Source: Ophthalmolycus amberensis
Taxonomy: Eukaryota; Chordata; Actinopteri; Perciformes; Zoarcidae
Length of the DNA stretch: 64,000 bases
NCBI GenBank assembly: GCA_024529925.1
Contig: JAFEUB010001103.1
Span: forward strand, 434,001-498,000
Reading direction: 5' to 3'
Both the position numbers and the translations under genes were made by a program. The notes beneath the pieces are model-generated. The model ran no database searches. It had not been told where the DNA came from and was given only the letters and a program-made list of their open reading frames with translations. Below are positions 1-13,253 of the stretch, one piece after another. The number at the start of each line of letters is the position of its first letter. The stretch's first letter is position 1.

Positions 1-3000
1 GAATAAGTAATGTTTGTCGCCATCAAGTCACACAGTTTTGTTTCGAGTCATTAACAAAATAACTGATAGGAAAATGGGTGATGGGATTCTTTGTCTGAAG
101 GACAACTGTGGTTCTTTTTAGCATTTCATTATGTACTTACAAGATAAGTTGAACGTTTTCTAAACACCTATACCGTCCTCTGCTTGTGGTTGAATCCCTC
201 CCTCTCTATCTATACTGCAGGTCTATCTGACATGAGTGACATGTGTGCGAGAGCACGAGATCGAGAGCGTTTGGCATCTTGGTTAAAAAACAGGAGACTA
301 ATTACCTCCTGAAATAATTTAATGTCAGCCCTGGTGCGGGCTCCCCTCAGCGGGACAGCTGAACAGGCCCAGCCCTCTGCTGGGAGATTCATCTCTGTCA
401 GCTTAGATAAACCTGCCGGCCATCACGGTGTTGGCACACACACACACACACACACCTTGCTCCTGGACCCGACAAAAAAAAGAAAAAGCCTGATGAAGCC
501 TTCCTGTCCTGTCCCTGCTGGAAAAAGACAGGAGGCCTAAATGAACACGAGCTTTCATTACTGCTCCCCTTTTTAGCACTTAGCAGGTGCATCTGTTTGT
601 ATGTTGTTGTTTTTCGCAAATCACCTTTATCCTCTGCAGGCATAGCCAGCTGCCATCACTGTGTGCAATGGTCATTGGAGCTGTCACGTTGTGGGTAAAT
701 GGGAGTGAATATATGCAATGCATGCTCACTTGAGGAATTTTCTGATCACAAATGTCAATCGCAAAATGCCGTCTTCATTCACTTTTACATGTTGACAAGT
801 GGGTATCATAAATCCAGCTTGAAACACATTGATGGTCATTATTTAAGTGACTGTAAATTACAAGTGTGTGAAAGAGGGGGGGGGGACGTTATGTTTCACT
901 CGTTAAAACAACAGTATTATTCATATTTTCTTTACGCTTTGCTTGATGAAGGATGAATCTCAACAATAAAAGACTTTGATTAAACCACGACATGTGAATG
1001 AATCAATAATTTTCACTTAGCCAAATTGCACATAAGAACCTTACAAAATGGTGAACGCCATTCACTGAAAAAGAGACTCCTCTTTAATGCTGCCAAAAAG
1101 AATTATGAATAATAAATGTAAAGATTATTTATATGAGATGACGTTATGGCCTCACATGCCTTGTAAATACATCTAATAAAAACAAAATACTGCAAATATC
1201 AAAACAGGGAAGTAATAAGTCAGCAAACGGTTGAAGTCCGCTGCTCATCAAAGTGCAGGAGAGAGGCAGGCAGCTGAGGACAGCTCTTGCCTTCACGGCA
1301 CAGATAACCTTTGGTTTTTCATAAAGACGATGCAGTTCTTGAGAGATGGACTGAAGGACACGTGTCGGCATTAAATGAACGGAATAATGTTCAAAACCGT
1401 CAACGTGTTTCTTTTTGACTTCACATATTAATCCAAAGGGTTACCGATGAGTGAAAGATGATGCTCCGTCTCTAATAAGAGCCTTGATGCAACTATATTG
1501 ACTTTTTCTGTTGTTCAAAATGAATTTCACTCTACAAATAAGAAAACGCTTCCCTTCTAGCCCCAAAACAATGCTACTGCCCGCCCCTCGTCTAAAAGAT
1601 GCGGGGACTGTGGCTCCTCTCGGCTGTGTCCTTGTGGTCCAATCAAACCGCACCTTATGTGTCGGTCACAGTCCGGTGATGGATGGCTACTTAACGATCA
1701 GCCATCCATTGAAAATGAACACTGAAATATCTTTCCAATATTGGCATACTATTAAAGCTGGAGGTGAAGTGCACCGATACGTGTTTGTCGGACACAAACA
1801 CCCGCAAGGACGTTGGTCCCTCATCATCACCTGATCTGTTCAGTGTTGCTATCTGATCCTGGCTGTTTAGATAAAGCAGCGGCGTGAAGTGGCGCCTTTG
1901 AAAAGATTCATATGTATTCATGAAGAGAATGCTTAAGTGATATGTCAATGAAAATACATTCAGTGTTTTTGTGTTTGTTTTTTGCCAAGCAGGCAAATGG
2001 ATTAACTTGTTGGCAACATAATGAAAGGGATACAGACGAGTACTCTTTGTTAGTTGATGGGCATGAAAAGCACACACAAAAAGCGATTCTTGACGGCGCC
2101 CCAATGGCTCGTTTGGTGAAAAATGGACATAAAGGGCAAAACTGAAAAGCATCAGCGGTTATATTTGTCCACGCAGACTTGGGCTTTTGTTTCTGATTGA
2201 TGGAGCAAGAAATTCAGATACGCAGATTTAACAGCGTTTTGAATGAGGAGGCTGTCACTGTATATTCATTTAAGATAATTTCATCTGGCTTCTCCTTCTT
2301 TCTCCTCGCCATCGTTCTTTCTCTCTCCTTTTCACACTTTTGTCTTCTTGGATCCATTTCTTAAAGGGCAGACGGACTACAGCGTCCCCGTACTTGCAGA
2401 CACTTTCGTCAGATGCAGGGACAGCAGCCGTGAATGAAAACAGAGAGCCATGACATCGTGACAGCTTTGTTGTTCTCAAAAAATAAAATAAAAAAATGAA
2501 GTCCTTGGGACTTTTATTCGATGACAGTCCAGTTTCCATCCTACAGTACGTTTTCTCTCTCAGATCCGGTTATTTGACACCTTTGGCACCACTTTTGCGC
2601 TTTATGAATTCCTTTTTACCGAGCACTGACACAGTGCTCTTCAAGGGTAAACAAACAGTTATACTATCAATATATTCCAGTCAACAGAGGTAATTATGTT
2701 TTGTTTTTTTTCAGATCTGAATATTTCACACACTCGCCCTCAGCTCGGAAGTTAGATCTCAAAACATTATTTCCCCGGTGGGTGTTTAAAACTCTTCTAA
2801 AGGATCCTCGTGGAAGCTCGGAGGCCGAGACAATAACCTGGATTACATTTCACAACACAAATTAATTTACCCTTTCCTTCCCTCAGCACTTCTTAGCATG
2901 TTAACGTCAGACGGATGCGAGAAACTTGCCCCCGAGACACGATCTCTGCGGTGAAATTGAATTCTCAAACTGTGCGAGCGCTAAAAATAATGTCTTGGAG

Positions 3001-4980
3001 CAGGTGTCATTCAAACGCGAAGGAGGCCAGAGTTTGAAATAACACCCCGAGTCAAAACACGGGCATATTCATCGACCCCTCACCTCTTCAGCCATTTATC
3101 CCGTTTCTCTTTCTTTTTTTCTTTCATCCCACCAATGAATCCCTTCATGAAACGGCACAAAGAGGTAAAGAAATGAAGAAGAATTGTGAGAGTGAAGGAT
3201 GATAGAATCCTAAAGCTTTAAGGTGAACGGTACTACAGTATCTAGTGGTGTAGAATGAGCTCCATTATTGCTCTCAGGGCTCAAATTGAAAACATTACCG
3301 CTCCCATTCAGAGTCCTCAGACACAGAGGATGGTCTTTATTTCCAATCTCAGTCTCCTTTCTGGTTGAGGGAGCGCCCGTCCTGTGTGAGTGTGTCTATA
3401 TGTGTGTGTGTGTGTGGGTGGGGGGTGGGGGGGGCTGTTTTTTTGTCTCCACAAGAGTGTCTCGATAAAGTCCTCACTACTGATGCTGGGCATATACGTG
3501 ACCTCCCCCCGAGCCTTTTTCTCATTACCCCCCCCCCCCCCCCCCCCCCACCCCCCCCACCACTCGCAGACGGAGACCTCAGTGCATCTTTAAAGACTGC
3601 CTTTACGTCGCCAAAGCTCTGGCATTAGCCGCCGGCGCTGCGGTGCTGACCTTGGCGAGCCCCGGACACATCATCAGTATGCATTGTGTTTCACTCAAAA
3701 GGACACTCCGCTATATTCTGGTGAGGATGGAAACGGGTGAAAATCACAAGTTACTTAAGAAAATAAATAAAGAAAAGATCTAGTTCTTATAGCCTTTGCT
3801 TTCAAGCTCAAGCGTTTCACATTCCTGTGTCGCTTCTCAGTTTGATTCTTTAGAGAAAAAAAAAAACCGAGGCCTGAAAGCTTGGAAACATCATGTACCA
3901 AAGATACAAAGCTAAAGCTGCCTTGGTTCATCATATTCATGATTATATTGCGGAGCAACACTGTTGCATTCAATACGAGATTTTACATCAAGCACATGAA
4001 ATATTGAGACATTTAATGAAAACAACTGAATATAATGCATAAAACAAGTCTGGAGCATACTCATATCAGGCTCTCCTTCTGTAGTGCAGTACGTGCCAAC
4101 CTGGCTCATTTCTGAAAGGCTGTTTACCGAAAAACAATTCTCTGCAAGTAGAAAGGTCACATCTCCCTCATCCCTCCTCCACCCTTGTTTCTGCTGCCAC
4201 CCCTCCCCTTTATCCGGGGGAGGCTGCCAGATTGCTTTCACCTTTTTAGTGCTGCTAGCTGACAGACAGACAAGGCGCCGACAAGGTCACCGCCAGGAAA
4301 AGCATTCATGATGGAAGCACCAGCTTTAAGGGAAGACGGCAGAGCACAAACCCATGAGTCTACCACACGCACTGTGTGGCTTTAAAGTCAATTAAATGGG
4401 AACAACTATGCTGAATCTAAAATCATACTGTTATGCCACAAGGATGAGTTGCTGAGAACTAGCAAACTATTCTGAATTTTGTAGTCGAAAGACGCAGTCT
4501 TATTTCTCCTCTCTTCTCCATTGTCTTTGGATGCTGACACTCACCGTCAGTGTAACAGCAATTAGCAACTGAAATTAGAATCCCTTACTTTTTGCAGGAA
4601 ATTGCATTTTTTTACGAGTAAAATCATACACTCACAAGTATCGATGGGCGGCTAGTTATAGTTGAAAGTGACGGTGCGAGATTAGTGACAGACGAGGTAT
4701 GGCAGGAAGTCTTTCATATCATTTAACACCTGAAAGTGCCGTTTCCTGCCATATAGAGCCTTCCATCATGACCCATAAAGCTACTCTTTCACTATAAAGC
4801 TCAGTTTATATTGCACTCTATATTACAGTGTTCCCACTTATAATTGCGTGAGACTGTGGTGGGTGGACCTTGGCTCTTTCTAGGGTTGTTCGGGGACATT
4901 TTGTTTGCACAATTTAAATGAAAGGGTGCATTAATCTGATGCACTCTAAGGGGAAAATTTAGAGGATCTATAGATCTATA
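1..4980. other. Non-coding stretch, no gene seen
   Basis: No frame here has the length, codon pattern or recognisable domain of a gene. It holds a CA microsatellite (435-455), pyrimidine-rich tracts near 2290-2350, a GT run grading into a G-rich tract (3401-3434) and a 22-base C run (3528-3549) followed by a second C run. The minus-strand frame at 2270-2539 and the plus-strand frames at 3365-3628 run through low-complexity sequence and look fortuitous. Confidence 0.6.
3401..3558. repeat. GT microsatellite, G-rich tract and poly-C tract
   Basis: A (GT)n run at 3401-3416 passes into a G-rich stretch to 3434. About 95 bases further on there is an uninterrupted 22-C run (3528-3549), then A and 8 more C. 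Long G runs and long C runs on the same strand within 150 bp could pair or form G-quadruplex/i-motif structures; that is inference. Confidence 0.9.
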
Positions 4981-4984
4981 AAGA

Positions 4985-5115
4985 ACGTTGTGCTTTTGTA
5001 AATAAAATGATCATAAACAAATTGGTTTTATAGATATAAATGGGGATGACACAGCAAAAAAGTCACACCCACAAAGCATTGTAAACGAGACGGGGTACTT
5101 GTTTCAAGCTGGGAT
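4985..5115 (+). mobile_element. Fragment of an hAT-like dispersed repeat shared with 41.8 kb
   Basis: The stretch around 5045-5085 (GACACAGCAAAAAAGTCACA and onward) matches the stretch around 41873-41903 with only a few differences, and the flanking AT-rich part (ATCATAAACA) also corresponds. The 41.6-kb copy begins with the TAGGGCT...GATAT start typical of a widespread fish hAT-type miniature element, so this is probably an internal fragment of the same family. No termini or target duplication are visible here. Confidence 0.5.
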
Positions 5116-5172
5116 CGGGTGGGTTGCTGACAGACCCCTGTCCCCACAGATCCCTTACTCACTGACGACAGT

Positions 5173-5188
5173 CCCCCCCCCCCCCCCC
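5173..5188. repeat. Poly-C tract
   Basis: Sixteen consecutive C bases, read directly from the sequence. Confidence 0.95.
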
Positions 5189-5189
5189 G

Positions 5190-7835
5190 GTTGAAGGTCG
5201 TGCCGGAAGCAGGGGGGCCACGTACGTCCCTGCAGGGAGAGAGGACACCCTGCGAGCACTAAAGTCCACAGAGCCGGGACGCGTGGAGGTCTAGGTGAGG
5301 GGTGTCCCGAGTTCATGAGGAAAGGATTTAAGGACGGAAAATGTAATTTTTCAATAACAGACAGATATACTGTAACTATGATCCTAGCTAGCTCAAATGT
5401 GTGTAAAATATCAATATTGCATGATCAAAAAGTGGGGATGCAAAAACACTTTGTGCTCTGCAAGTATAACAGCGGAGGGTGCAGCTGCTCCACTTGCTCC
5501 ATCGCTCAGGCACATATGCACGTAACACAACACTAAATGCACCTCCATTAACTTTGGAAACTTAGACACCTCAAGCATTTCTTTGTGACATTTTGGCTTC
5601 TTTTTTTTGTCATATCTGTCACTCCTCAGTCCCCCCCCCCCCCAGGAACTCCTCATCATTTTGAAACCCTTCATGCTTGTCTGGCAGTCAATAGCCAGGG
5701 CTAAAAGAAGCACTTCCTTTGGGGCCTCGAGGACAAACACAGGTTGTGAAGGCTAATGCTCCTTCCGCCTGACGGCTCCAATAGAAGCGTGTGCTCTGGA
5801 AGAAAGGCTAATTGGGCTGAATGGGGGTATTTGCATTAAGGAATGGCGAAGGTGTCGAATTGCCTAATCGCTTTTCATTAAGAAAGAAAGGTTGAATTAT
5901 GCTGTTAAGTGGTCTTTTCCACATCAACAGAATGACCTCAAACCCTCAACCATCGTTCTTACTTTATAACACTGTCAAACTGTGGTTGATTGCGAAAGTG
6001 CCATCTCCTTAAGTTTAAACTAACCTTACTGCCATTGTAATCCGATTCAGAATGGTCTCTTATGCTCAGCACAACTACAAGAAGGAGAAATACTGTAAAT
6101 CAGTCAACACCTGAGAAAAGTTAGAAGGGTTCATCTCTTATGTCCTTTGCAAAGTTAGACTTCTCCTTGTAGGGGGGAATGTTTACAACAATGAAAAATG
6201 ATGTTAAATGTTAACAGCTATCTGTGGGCAGTGGCTAAGACCCTTTGGAACGCTCCTAAGAATATATTCTCTTTTATTGTCCTGCTTTTTTGGCTTCTCT
6301 GATGTCGCGGGGCTTAAGGCGACATCGCTCACTGCACAAGCGTGGTGGTGAAAGGACTGAACAGATGCGTCCGCGCCGTAAAAAAGAAAAGGGAGAAAGC
6401 TGACGCAAAGATAAATGAGATGAGAGGGGGAAAGAGAATGATTCTGTAAAGACGGAGAGAGAGAGAGAGAGCGAGAGAGAGAGAGAGATTGGAAGAAGAC
6501 GGGGAGTGAAAGATGAAGTGGCGTGATGCCAGTCCATTGCCTTACCTTGTTATCTTCATCCCACTCAGTTTTAGACTTGTCTACGTGTCTGACAGGAAGT
6601 ATCAAATGGATCAGGGTTCCCAGAATTTCGCCCTCTTGCCGATGCACACGGCCACAGACGGAATCGAATAACGACGGTTGTTTATTAGTATGTGGTGTGT
6701 TATACTTCATGAGGTCATTAGGGAGCAGACTCTTAACAGGAAATCAATCCATCTCATCAACTGTTCGCTCTGAATCTCATCTCATTTCTCTCCAGACTTG
6801 AGCGTGTAAAACCAGACAGAATTACAGCACCAAAAGTGTTTTTGATTTTGGGAGCAGGTATTGCATCTGCATAATTCTTTTATGAAGTGAGTGTATATTT
6901 TGGACATGTAGAAAGAAACGTACCACGTCAAAATGTCACACAACACAGTGGCATTCTTTCTTTTTTACAGCTTGAACAATCCTTCCCAACACCCAAACTC
7001 AACTTGGTATACATGTCATGTAGATTGCCCCCGTATTCATAGTCACTGCAGTGATGCAAATAAATTGTGAATCTGCAATGTTCATGAGTTCACATACATT
7101 ATTGTGAGCGGGAGGTGGAGCGTGATGTTCCTATATAGCGATGTCAAAGTGCATTAGCGAAACTCTCACTCTCCCGGTGGGGAACGAGTGCCTGATGAAA
7201 CATTAGTTTAGCAACAGTGTCAAACCCTGTTTACCGTGAGGCAAATGCATTGCCACGCGGGTTGAGAGAGACAATCGTTATGATCAGAGGTTGAGCCCTC
7301 ATGGGTCTCTGTAGGTCTGGCTCCATTATTTGGATGTCTGTTTCCCAGTGAAAATGTGCATGAGCAGGCCGCAAGGGCCTTTGGGGGACCACTCGTCGCA
7401 CCAATCCAGACCTGCTGATTCTTTGGTGATCATTATTAACCTTAAATAACTCTGCAACCATTTCCAGTGAACTGTCCCTTCATGTTGGGGTCACACCAAC
7501 AATTGTTATCAATCCATTTCAATGAAAAAGTGCATTTTGACTGAAGGTTGACCTGCCAAAATAGCCAGACTGACCGACTGTCGATGAGAGCATGGGAGCT
7601 CGGGTTTTCTCGTCAAGTTCAAAGATATCCTGTTTAAGTGAATCGGACACTGAGCGCTGTTCATGTTGCATTTCACAAGCTCCACCTCCACTCCAACCAT
7701 CCACCTGTAGGCTCTGATTCTATGTTTCCCTACATGGGGAATGTACATATTCAACATTTACACAGTGAATAGTTAGCTGACTGCTAAATCAAATGTTTTT
7801 ATCTCACCATGGAGAGCCAAAACTTGTGTTTTGTG
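5190..7835. other. Non-coding stretch, possible conserved non-coding DNA at 5.75-5.93 kb
   Basis: No gene is recognised. The block 5750-5930 has a mixed, non-repetitive composition with several homeodomain-type ATTA/TAAT cores and looks like a conserved non-coding element; this is an impression, not a match. A GA microsatellite lies at 6454-6489 and explains the Ser/Leu-rich minus-strand frames at 6204-6710. Confidence 0.5.
6454..6489. repeat. (GA)n microsatellite, one interruption
   Basis: About 18 GA units, broken once by a GC dinucleotide. Confidence 0.95.
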
Positions 7836-7839
7836 GTTC

Positions 7840-8100
7840 TGCTAAACATGACTGCGATATACTGACGGTTATTTCTATTATTTAGTCCACCACATTTATA
7901 TCATTGTAGATAGGTTGGTGAATAAAACACCTCCCTGCATTATGCAATACACTTCAACAGCACCACACTCTGCACCCATTCAAAAGAATCATGAAGTTGA
8001 GCACACACATTATGACCTTCATGATGGAAAGATGTATTCCAGGACTGTTGTGTTAGACTACATTCGTTTGAGCTGGTGTACCTAATAAACTATAAAGTGA
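7840..8100 (+). mobile_element. Dispersed teleost repeat ending in GGTGTACCTAATAAA
   Basis: The 3' half contains the phrase GGTGTACCTAATAAACT preceded by GTTGTGTTAGACTACATT. From memory these are widespread in fish DNA-transposon-derived repeats. Left boundary and terminal repeats were not found, so coordinates are approximate. It carries no coding capacity. Confidence 0.4.
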
Positions 8101-11100
8101 GTGAAGAATGATATTAATAGTTGAACAATTGATAAGAACGCCCAGTAAAAGGCAAAGTATTGGCCTATATACCCCGCCAGCAGGCTGTAATTCTGTTGGT
8201 GCTGAGTACCCGACATCTCCAGAATCAGCACTCTGGACAGCGGCAGTGACACAAACAGCAAAATAAACGATCTCTGTAAAGTGCATTAAACTTCCTTGAA
8301 ACCTTTTACTCTATTATATGTAGTTCCTGTTAAATGAACTAAGCAACAATACTGATGATTTAAGTGCCCTGAACATTGTGAATAAGTACTGCGCATGTAA
8401 GCTTGTGCAGAGATTGTAAAGGCCTCCCCGCTGAATGATAAAATTCCCACCCAGGTGCCACTTTTATCTGTTGCATTGCTCTTCAAGGTTATCTCAAACG
8501 TGCGACACAAAGTACTCTCACCCGGCAAGGAGAGGAAGCAAGGAAAAGGAAAATAACCAAAACCATCAGTCACTAATTCTATTTCCCAGCTCGGGGAGGT
8601 GGTACAGCCAGAGGGGAGGAACACTGACTTACACACCTCCACTTAGCCCCAGCTGAGGGCCCCCCACCACCCCTGAGATAGAGTTACCACAGGGGGCCAC
8701 TTGGAGGCTAAACGCCTTTCTACAGCAGGCCCCTCGGGGCCCCATTGTACATTCGTCCCTCAGTGGGAACCCTTGCCACTGCAATCTCTAGCCAATCACC
8801 TTCCCGAGAGACGGTCTCATTTGTGTAGAACCTGAGTGAACTTTATGTGACTGTGAAGCAACATTCACACTCCAAGGACTCGTTCAATAGAGGCTGTTCA
8901 TTTTTTTTTCACCTACAAAACAGTGTGATATCCGACTACAGTACGCCACAGCTTTGTCGAGGAATGAACGGCATCTGTGTTTATATCTAAAAGCTGGGGC
9001 TTGTTGATGACTTCAATACTGCAGATTCATGAACATCGTTGCCTCACTTGTGCCAATTCAAATGTTTCATTGCCTGCAGCCCATGCCTGTCTCCTGTTTT
9101 GTCATTCGATGTACGATTCACATTCAGCCATGGGTAAAGAGCTGCAAAGCATTATCTTTCTCAAGGGAATGCAGCTTTGTGAAGGAATTTCCCTTCAGAA
9201 GATAGCTTTTCCTTTTTAAAGCAGATCTGGTCCTGCACCATGTGGCCTCCAGCGAAAGGCCAAGCCTGTGTGGCTTTGCCCCAGAGATAGGGTCTCGAGG
9301 CAGGGGATGGATCAGGCCCATCCCCTGTCCTCCCCGTGCTGGCTCACACTAGTGAGAACACCTGGTGTAAGTCCTCAAAGTCCGGGGCAGGATCGCTGCT
9401 CCGCGAAGCGCAATAAGCCAATATAGCAGCTTTTCTTTGCTTTCAGCTCCCTTATCATGAGTAGACGGGAGTCCTTTCTTCTGGTCTGGCTTTGTCACGG
9501 CAGGAAACAAAACAAGACAGCAATGGGGGCTCAAACTTAACTTATTGGAGACCAGGTTACTTCAATTCACAGCCATTCTATTTATAATTCAAAGTTACTG
9601 ACTTGAAGAAGAGTTGAAAAGGTCAAATGTATCCCTCCTCCTTCCAGAGGGTCATGTTTGGCAGTACTACACCATTGTATATATACGTCCTGTCTGAATG
9701 GATGTATCCAATATAGTGATTGGAGGACTGTGATACGCTGTCATGTGCTTTCTTGGTTTTGCAGTCTCATATTCCCACGTGCTGCCCATACATCAAATAT
9801 GAATTCAGTTGTCACTGTAGACAGAGAATGTATACGCACTTATTTTCCAATTCAAGCCCCAAACTGCTGTCGTAGGTCTATTGAACACTATATTCCAGCG
9901 GGATCATGCTCATCTCCCCCCTGTCTGGTTTTCCAACACTGTATGGTATCTCTGACTCTCTGTCTGTATGTGGTGTATATGTGAGCAAGACGGTCTCAAA
10001 GACACAAGAGTACCGATCTGTCAGCGTCACCGCAACAACACTCCCTCACGAACTCGATCACTAACTAGGCTTCCACGGATCACTTCTTTCGCTAGAAATC
10101 CTTTCATATTTGTCCGACTATCCTTTTATCCCTCTGCGTGTGAGTGAAGTGCTTACACATGCACAAAAAAAAAAAGTCTCAAACACCAGCGTAGTACTTA
10201 TACAAACAATAAATCCTTCATATTTTAATCTCCACAAGCACTACTGTTTTTGCCACATCATGGAAACAAAACGCCTTGTGGCTGCAGTCCATACTGTAAA
10301 TCTGGGGAGCGTTTCTGACAGATTGAACAGTCCTTGGAATATATGTGTGTACGAATAGGTTTTGAGAGCCCTAGTTATCTGCTCTGTAATATTTGCTAAG
10401 ATAAGCATTGTGTCGACTAGCTGCGGGCCCTGGTTTGGCGTAAAAGGTTAGCAAAGTCATTGGGCTGCAGCACGTGCAATGTTGCTGCGGCAGCATCCAT
10501 CTCTGCGAGAATAATGTGAACGCCGTGACATTCTCCCGGTTTTAGTGAGGGCGCAGAGAAAGATATGGTCTGTCAGCATGACGCAGATTGGTTGCCAGAT
10601 GCTAAAGGTGAGACGCCGTAGAATGTGTGGCTCTGCACTCAGTGCCCCTAATTTGCATGGAGTAGTTTGTATTCCAGAGCAGTTTGTAACAAGATGTGCG
10701 AGGGGGAGATCTGTGTGTGTGTGTGTGCGTGTGTGTGTGTGTGTGTCTTTGCAAGCTACTGTAAGGCAACCATTTACTCGCTTACATGCAAAAAAAAAAA
10801 GCTTTTAAACCATCCCCTCCCCTTGCGTCTTAATAATTTCTCTCTCTTTCCCCGAAAGAAACAAGAAACAGATGTCCAGGCGACCTGGCTCCATTTACCG
10901 GAGCTCCTCCGGAGTATAACTCAGCGCTTCTCCAGAACCCTGCCCAGCCTCCAGACACCAGGCCCAGCCTCACCATCCTTCTGCCCCGACGTGGGACTTG
11001 CGAAGTGAACTCAGAGACGGTGATGGCAAGGGCAGCGAGCCAAGACTGGCTCTATCTTCATATAACTCCTGCTGGAGGTGGGAGAGTGCGAGCTGGACTC

Positions 11101-12580
11101 TGCCCATCCCTCTGCTGTAAGTGGTCATTAAAGAGCCGGCTGACAGCGCTTTCCTCTATGAGTAGTGGTGGAGGTGTCCTGTTCGCTGCACCAGCTACTC
11201 CACTCAACACCACGAGGTTCAATTTAATGGTGTCCGCTGGTTAGTACTGATCCATCTGTCAATGTGTTAGCTATCATCATGCCTTGCAGCCCTGTGCCGT
11301 GCAGAGTGTGTCTTCTCTGACAGTATTCAACTTCAGGTTTGAATGTGTATAAGAGAAGGACAGACGATGACAGAAGACAGAAGATGAAGGAGGAGAAGTG
11401 GTTTCTTCTCTCCTTTTTTGTCAACCTTTTTTTGTTGTTTCAATTTCCCTCAAATGAACCTGATTAGTATCAAAGATCAAGAAACCGAGCTGGTTGAAAG
11501 GTTGATCCTGAGGTAATCTCAGTCAGGGCCTCTCTGTCTGATTGCTGTGGACTGAATGTGAAGCACATTTGAAATGTTTTATACAAGAGGCCTGTAGATT
11601 GCTGCAGATAAAGCTTTGAACAGCACTCGTTTCACAGGAAAGACTCATCGACTTCACATGCGTGCGGCCCTCCAATTACCATCATTACGTGTGACAGGCT
11701 ACAAGTACTGTGGATATTTATGCGGGGATGGGAGCAGGCTGCATTCCCAGAAAAATGGATCGTAGTTTGGGAACTGCAAATCTGGTGTCAAATCTAATGC
11801 GATGTCATTTCAATGCAAAACTCACAGTTTGTGTATCAAAAAATAAGGCTCTTACGCATCACGCCCCAATACTGATGAGGCATCGTTTGATTCGCGTGCT
11901 AGTATTATCCTTCGAGTTAATGGCAGATGTAATTTTACACCCATCAACTACTACATAACCTTCCATTTCTTTTTCATCTTTCAATTCCAACGCATTGTTC
12001 TCGCTCCAGGTATTCCGGCAAATGGTGAATAAATTACTTGGAGACGCCCAGAAGCCTTTATGGTTTTTCATTGTTATTTGTTCAGTATGGTTCTGGGTTT
12101 TATTTATCTGCCTTTATTTTATGTTGGGAAATCGTGGCAGATAATCTCAGGGAGCAGGCATGGGAGAATTACGCTGCGTGGTACCTTGGTTGCCCCCCCC
12201 CCCCCACACCCCACCACATTCTATTTCCCTCTACCCCTTTCTCTCCCCATGCCTGCCTCCCAATCCAATCTACCCCATTCATCAGATGGAAGTGATAAGC
12301 TTGGGGAGCACATGCAGAGGCACAATGTCGGCTAAGCTCTCTGTGTGACTGTGTTGTATTGCAGTAACTGTCTCATAGGTGTTGCCACCTAGAAGTGAAA
12401 CATTTTTAGCAACTTCTGCTCGTGTGTGTGTGTGTGTACAGGTTTGGAGTAAACAGTGGCAGAGGTCAGTATAGGACATAAGCATTCATCACGGACGAGG
12501 AAATGTATGTCATCAACGCAACCTGTCGTGTTCCAAAGATGTTTATTTAAATAAGTGTTAAACTGGATGTTATGAGACAC
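8100..12580. other. Non-coding stretch, no gene seen
   Basis: No supported gene. Contents include a GT microsatellite (10712-10747), a 13-base C run (12193-12205), a short GT run at 12423-12438, and a mixed-complexity block at 10370-10620 rich in CpG and ATAA/TAAT words that could be regulatory. Short frames here show no recognisable domain. Confidence 0.55.
10712..10747. repeat. (GT)n microsatellite
   Basis: A GT run with one GC interruption. The Val/Cys-rich frames crossing it are artefacts of the repeat. Confidence 0.95.
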
Positions 12581-12586
12581 TCTTAA

Positions 12587-12999
12587 AGGCTCTCTATACA
12601 GGATTCAGAGCATTAATATAGGAGCAGACACCAATTTGCTATGTAGATATAAGATATAGTGGCGTGATGTCTACCTGAGCAGTAACTAAAGCAACTGTCC
12701 GTCGGTGTGTGCTGTAATCCGAGCTTCTCTGTGCTTCTGGCCGGCCGTGCGTGCCTTTTAGTGCATGTTTGTGCTCTGCTAATGGTTAGCTCTCATGCGG
12801 ACCCATGCCGTCATCGCGGAAACATAGCTCCCACACTCCAGTTCCCTGTCAGGTAAACACAGTTAGCTCTGTCAGTGGTGTTGCCGTTGTTCGCAGGGTT
12901 AGCACTGTTAGCGCTGTTAGCTACAAGCTGGAGGCTCAGCCGCTGCCATGTTGACAGCCGGAGGCAACGGAAAAGCTCTCTATTCTGTATTTAGCACCT
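12587..12999 (+). mobile_element. TTAA-flanked MITE (piggyBac/Kolobok-like), 413 bp
   Basis: The element is flanked by TTAA on both sides (12583-12586 and 13000-13003). Read inward, the left end is TTAAAGGCTCTCTATACAG and the reverse complement of the right end is TTAAAGGTGCTAAATACAG, an imperfect terminal inverted repeat. TTAA target duplications are characteristic of piggyBac and Kolobok transposons. The interior has no transposase, so this is a non-autonomous copy. The internal GTTAGC-rich stretch near 12860-12925 also recalls common fish MITEs. Confidence 0.75.
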
Positions 13000-13175
13000 T
13001 TAATTAATTATAAGTGGATATTGTTACAATAACAGTTGTTCCAGTAATTTCAAATGAGTTGAGCTGGAATACTTGTACCCGCTAGCAACTGCAGAAGTAC
13101 CCTCTGGGGTACAAGAACCTCTGGTTGGGAATTACTACTGTACAGTATGCGTGCCTGCATCTGAATGTGCAGGTG

Positions 13176-13179
<4 letters not shown>

Positions 13180-13251
<72 letters not shown>
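13180..13251. repeat. (GA)36 microsatellite
   Basis: About 72 bp of uninterrupted GA. Frames crossing it translate to Arg-Glu or Ser-Leu repeats and are not genes. Confidence 0.97.

Positions 13252-13253
<2 letters not shown>

Noticed and set aside
2270..2539. Possible minus-strand exon
   Set aside because: Part of the frame looks balanced, but it runs into a pyrimidine-rich tract and lacks a credible acceptor or donor and any family match.
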